From Clostridia bacterium (lineage in GTDB: Bacteria > Bacillota > Clostridia > UBA1381), in contig JAGBHE010000067.1 in assembly GCA_017935675.1 (NCBI GenBank), positions 62,001-126,000 of the forward strand: a stretch of 64,000 nt of DNA, read 5' to 3'. The position numbers were made by a program, and so were the translations under genes. The first letter of the stretch is position 1, and each line of letters opens with the position of its first letter. Below the pieces are notes generated by a model that did no database searches, had not been told where the DNA came from, and saw only the letters and a program-made list of their open reading frames with translations. Of the stretch, positions 63,790 through 64,000 are shown piece by piece.

Positions 63790-64000
63790 TCACATCTTAT
63801 GCTTGGGAACAGATTCACAGTATATGCATCTGTACACGCCGCGGCTTCTGTCGGTAAGCTTAAAAATATGCGGAATTTCCTGCTCAACCGAGGTTATGCA
63901 GCGCGGATTGTTACATTTTATTATATTTGTTATCTTCTCCGGAAGCTCAACATGCATTTTCCTGACAAGCTCGCCGTTTTCTATTATGTTTACGGAAACA
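63790..64000 (-). CDS. pyrI: Aspartate carbamoyltransferase regulatory chain (PyrI), C-terminal part
   Basis: PyrI is the regulatory subunit of aspartate carbamoyltransferase in pyrimidine synthesis. Only the last ~70 codons are in the window; translation of the minus strand ends GVYRCIYCESVPKHKM then TGA. The four zinc ligands appear as CNNPRC and, later, CIYC, and LPEKITNIIKC matches the family's hinge to the zinc domain. A fused PyrBI protein cannot be excluded because the N-terminal part is outside. Confidence 0.88.
   Translation of the reverse strand, partial: VSVNIIENGELVRKMHVELPEKITNIIKCNNPRCITSVEQEIPHIFKLTDRSRGVYRCIYCESVPKHKM

Noticed and set aside
1..64000. CRISPR array, tRNA, rRNA, prophage or transposase genes
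   Set aside because: No regularly spaced direct repeats, no cloverleaf-like sequence and no recognisable integrase or transposase protein in the window.

Overview
The window looks like a chromosomal segment of a Clostridia-type Bacillota (Firmicutes) bacterium. The pointers are the nusA-infB operon order rimP-nusA-ylxR-ylxQ-infB-rbfA-nrnA-truB-ribF, a CwlD-like amidase, S-layer-homology (SLH) surface proteins, YesN-like membrane AraC regulation, LplABC-type transporters, and AGGAGG-like ribosome binding sites. Almost every gene lies on the minus strand; only the araC-type regulator at 35.5 kb is on the plus strand. No rRNA, tRNA, CRISPR array, IS transposase or phage gene was seen. The genus cannot be fixed from the sequence alone.

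Region 1 (1-11.4 kb) is housekeeping, read right to left: a cwlD-like amidase, then a consensus promoter (10567-10595) and the rimP operon, followed by glmU and a truncated pth. A ~106 bp palindromic MITE-like repeat sits between truB and ribF, and a palindrome-rich spacer sits between infB and rbfA.

Region 2 (11.6-37.7 kb, visibly more AT-rich) is polysaccharide utilisation locus A. A membrane AraC/YesN regulator is divergent from a secreted multidomain PL8-family lyase. Behind the lyase come a secreted carbohydrate-binding-like protein, a C-terminally SLH-anchored protein, an N-terminally SLH-anchored protein, LplB/LplC permeases and an LplA-like lipoprotein. After these come a second PL8 lyase without a signal peptide and six cytoplasmic enzymes: TIM-barrel isomerase-like, M20 amidohydrolase, SDR, DapA-family aldolase-like, iron-sulfur L-serine dehydratase and Gfo/Idh/MocA oxidoreductase. 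The logic is cut outside, capture, import, cut again inside, then catabolise.

Region 3 (37.9-61.1 kb) is locus B, with the same architecture but different enzymes. A CUT1 sugar ABC transporter (lipoprotein and two permeases) is followed by a large clan-A-like glycoside hydrolase, a C-terminally SLH-anchored protein, an N-terminally SLH-anchored protein, a small SLH protein and two large secreted LamG-like proteins. An adjacent operon encodes a HAD phosphatase, a MATE exporter, a second secreted clan-A-like glycosidase and a metallophosphoesterase. A deoR-type regulator lies upstream of locus B, separated from it by a ~165 bp MITE-like repeat.

Region 4 (62.3-64 kb) holds a DUF4143 AAA ATPase with its own promoter and terminator, and the 3' end of pyrI with a strong terminator.

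The most interesting element is the repeated module of one C-anchored and one N-anchored SLH protein, encoded back to back beside a sugar ABC transporter in both loci. Next are the combination of M20 hydrolase and serine dehydratase in a PL8 operon, and a C-terminal domain shared by several secreted proteins. Functions given for these are inferences.
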